Assembly (NCBI GenBank): GCA_030606095.1
Contig: JAUWHC010000194.1
Span: forward strand, 1 to 5,875
DNA from: Promethearchaeota archaeon
GTDB lineage: Archaea > Asgardarchaeota > Lokiarchaeia > Sigyniarchaeales > SOKP01
DNA: 5,875 bases
Reading direction: 5' to 3'
Shown piece by piece: positions 5,439-5,875 of the stretch. Below the pieces are notes generated by a model, which ran no database searches, was not told the origin of the DNA, and was given only the letters and a program-made list of their open reading frames with translations. The number at the start of each line of letters is the position of its first letter. The first letter of the stretch is position 1. The translations under genes were made by a program, and so were the position numbers.

Positions 5439-5875
5439 ATGAATATTGAAGAAGCAATATATAAAAGAAGAACCATAAGAAGATATAAGCAAGACCCAAT
5501 TCCAACCGATATTCTGAAAAAATTAATTGATTATGCTCGAGTAGCGCCTGCAGGAAGCAACATTCAAAGCCTCGAATTTATTATCGTTGAAAGCCATGAG
5601 ATGCGAGAAAAATTATTTCCACTCGTAAGATGGGCATCGTCTCTCCCTAAAGAAAAAAGAACGCCTGAAAGCGGGAGAAAACCAACGGCTTATATCGTTG
5701 TACTTGTAAATACCGATATTAAGCAATCTTATGTAGACTTCGATGTAGGTGCCGCCGTTGAAAACATTTTACTTGGCGCGATTAGCTACGGGATAGGAAG
5801 CTGCTGGATGGGCTCAATAAAAGGAAGTAAAATTAAAACTTTACTTGAAATCCCCGAAAACTACGAAATTAAACA
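5439..5875 (+). CDS. Nitroreductase-family FMN protein, C-terminus beyond the window
   Basis: The first 145 residues of an NAD(P)H-dependent FMN oxidoreductase of the nitroreductase family, which usually has about 170-220 residues and acts as a homodimer. RRTIRRY (10-16) is the usual N-terminal FMN-phosphate-binding signature, APAGSNIQ (36-43) corresponds to the conserved AP(S/A)xxNxQ segment, and DVGAAVENILLGAISYGIGSCWMG (102-125) is the conserved helix and turn that packs on the flavin. The natural substrate cannot be predicted; family members reduce nitro compounds, quinones, flavins or enoates or dehalogenate iodotyrosine. The ATG lies 11 bases after the GTPase stop, with AAAGG overlapping that stop and 8 bases before the ATG, so co-transcription and perhaps coupled translation are likely. 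No signal peptide is present, so it is cytoplasmic. Confidence 0.9.
   Translation, partial: MNIEEAIYKRRTIRRYKQDPIPTDILKKLIDYARVAPAGSNIQSLEFIIVESHEMREKLFPLVRWASSLPKEKRTPESGRKPTAYIVVLVNTDIKQSYVDFDVGAAVENILLGAISYGIGSCWMGSIKGSKIKTLLEIPENYEIK

Noticed and set aside
1..5875. CRISPR array, insertion sequence with intact transposase, or defence system
   Set aside because: No regularly spaced repeats and no intact transposase, integrase or nuclease gene are visible on either strand.

Overview
The window looks like a piece of an Asgard archaeal chromosome, most likely Lokiarchaeia-like. It is AT-rich. It encodes a Rab/Ras-type small GTPase fused to an N-terminal domain that I associate with Asgard proteins, a DNA glycosylase of the archaeal Ogg2 type with the diagnostic C-terminal lysine, and a secreted protein with a CUB-like domain. 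Several starts are preceded by archaeal TATA boxes and short AAGG/AGGG/GAGGT Shine-Dalgarno-like sites. The lineage is inferred from protein content only, since the window holds no rRNA or ribosomal protein marker.

Layout from left to right. On the minus strand are a CUB-like secreted protein (907 down to 2, running off the left edge), a 112-residue unrecognised protein (1419 down to 1081) and a PfkB-family kinase with adenosine/nucleoside-kinase features (2662 down to 1664). A 138-base divergent promoter region separates the kinase from an Ogg2-type 8-oxoguanine glycosylase on the plus strand (2801-3427). That gene converges, with 8 bases between the stop codons, on a 91-residue acidic unrecognised protein on the minus strand (3711 down to 3436). 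A 660-base gap (3712-4371) follows. It holds a locally GC-richer stretch with what may be a decayed reading frame, an imperfect hairpin right behind that frame's stop, and a perfect 10-base inverted repeat in the probable control region of the next gene. The right end is a plus-strand operon: the fused GTPase (4372-5427) and, 11 bases later, an FMN nitroreductase-family protein (5439 to beyond the right edge).

No single pathway unites the genes. The glycosylase and kinase may share a control region but act in DNA repair and nucleoside or sugar phosphorylation respectively. The most informative unit is the GTPase-nitroreductase pair: a eukaryote-like switch protein carrying its own N-terminal domain, lacking a C-terminal prenylation cysteine, and apparently co-transcribed with a redox flavoprotein. 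I see no CRISPR array, tRNA, rRNA or intact mobile element.
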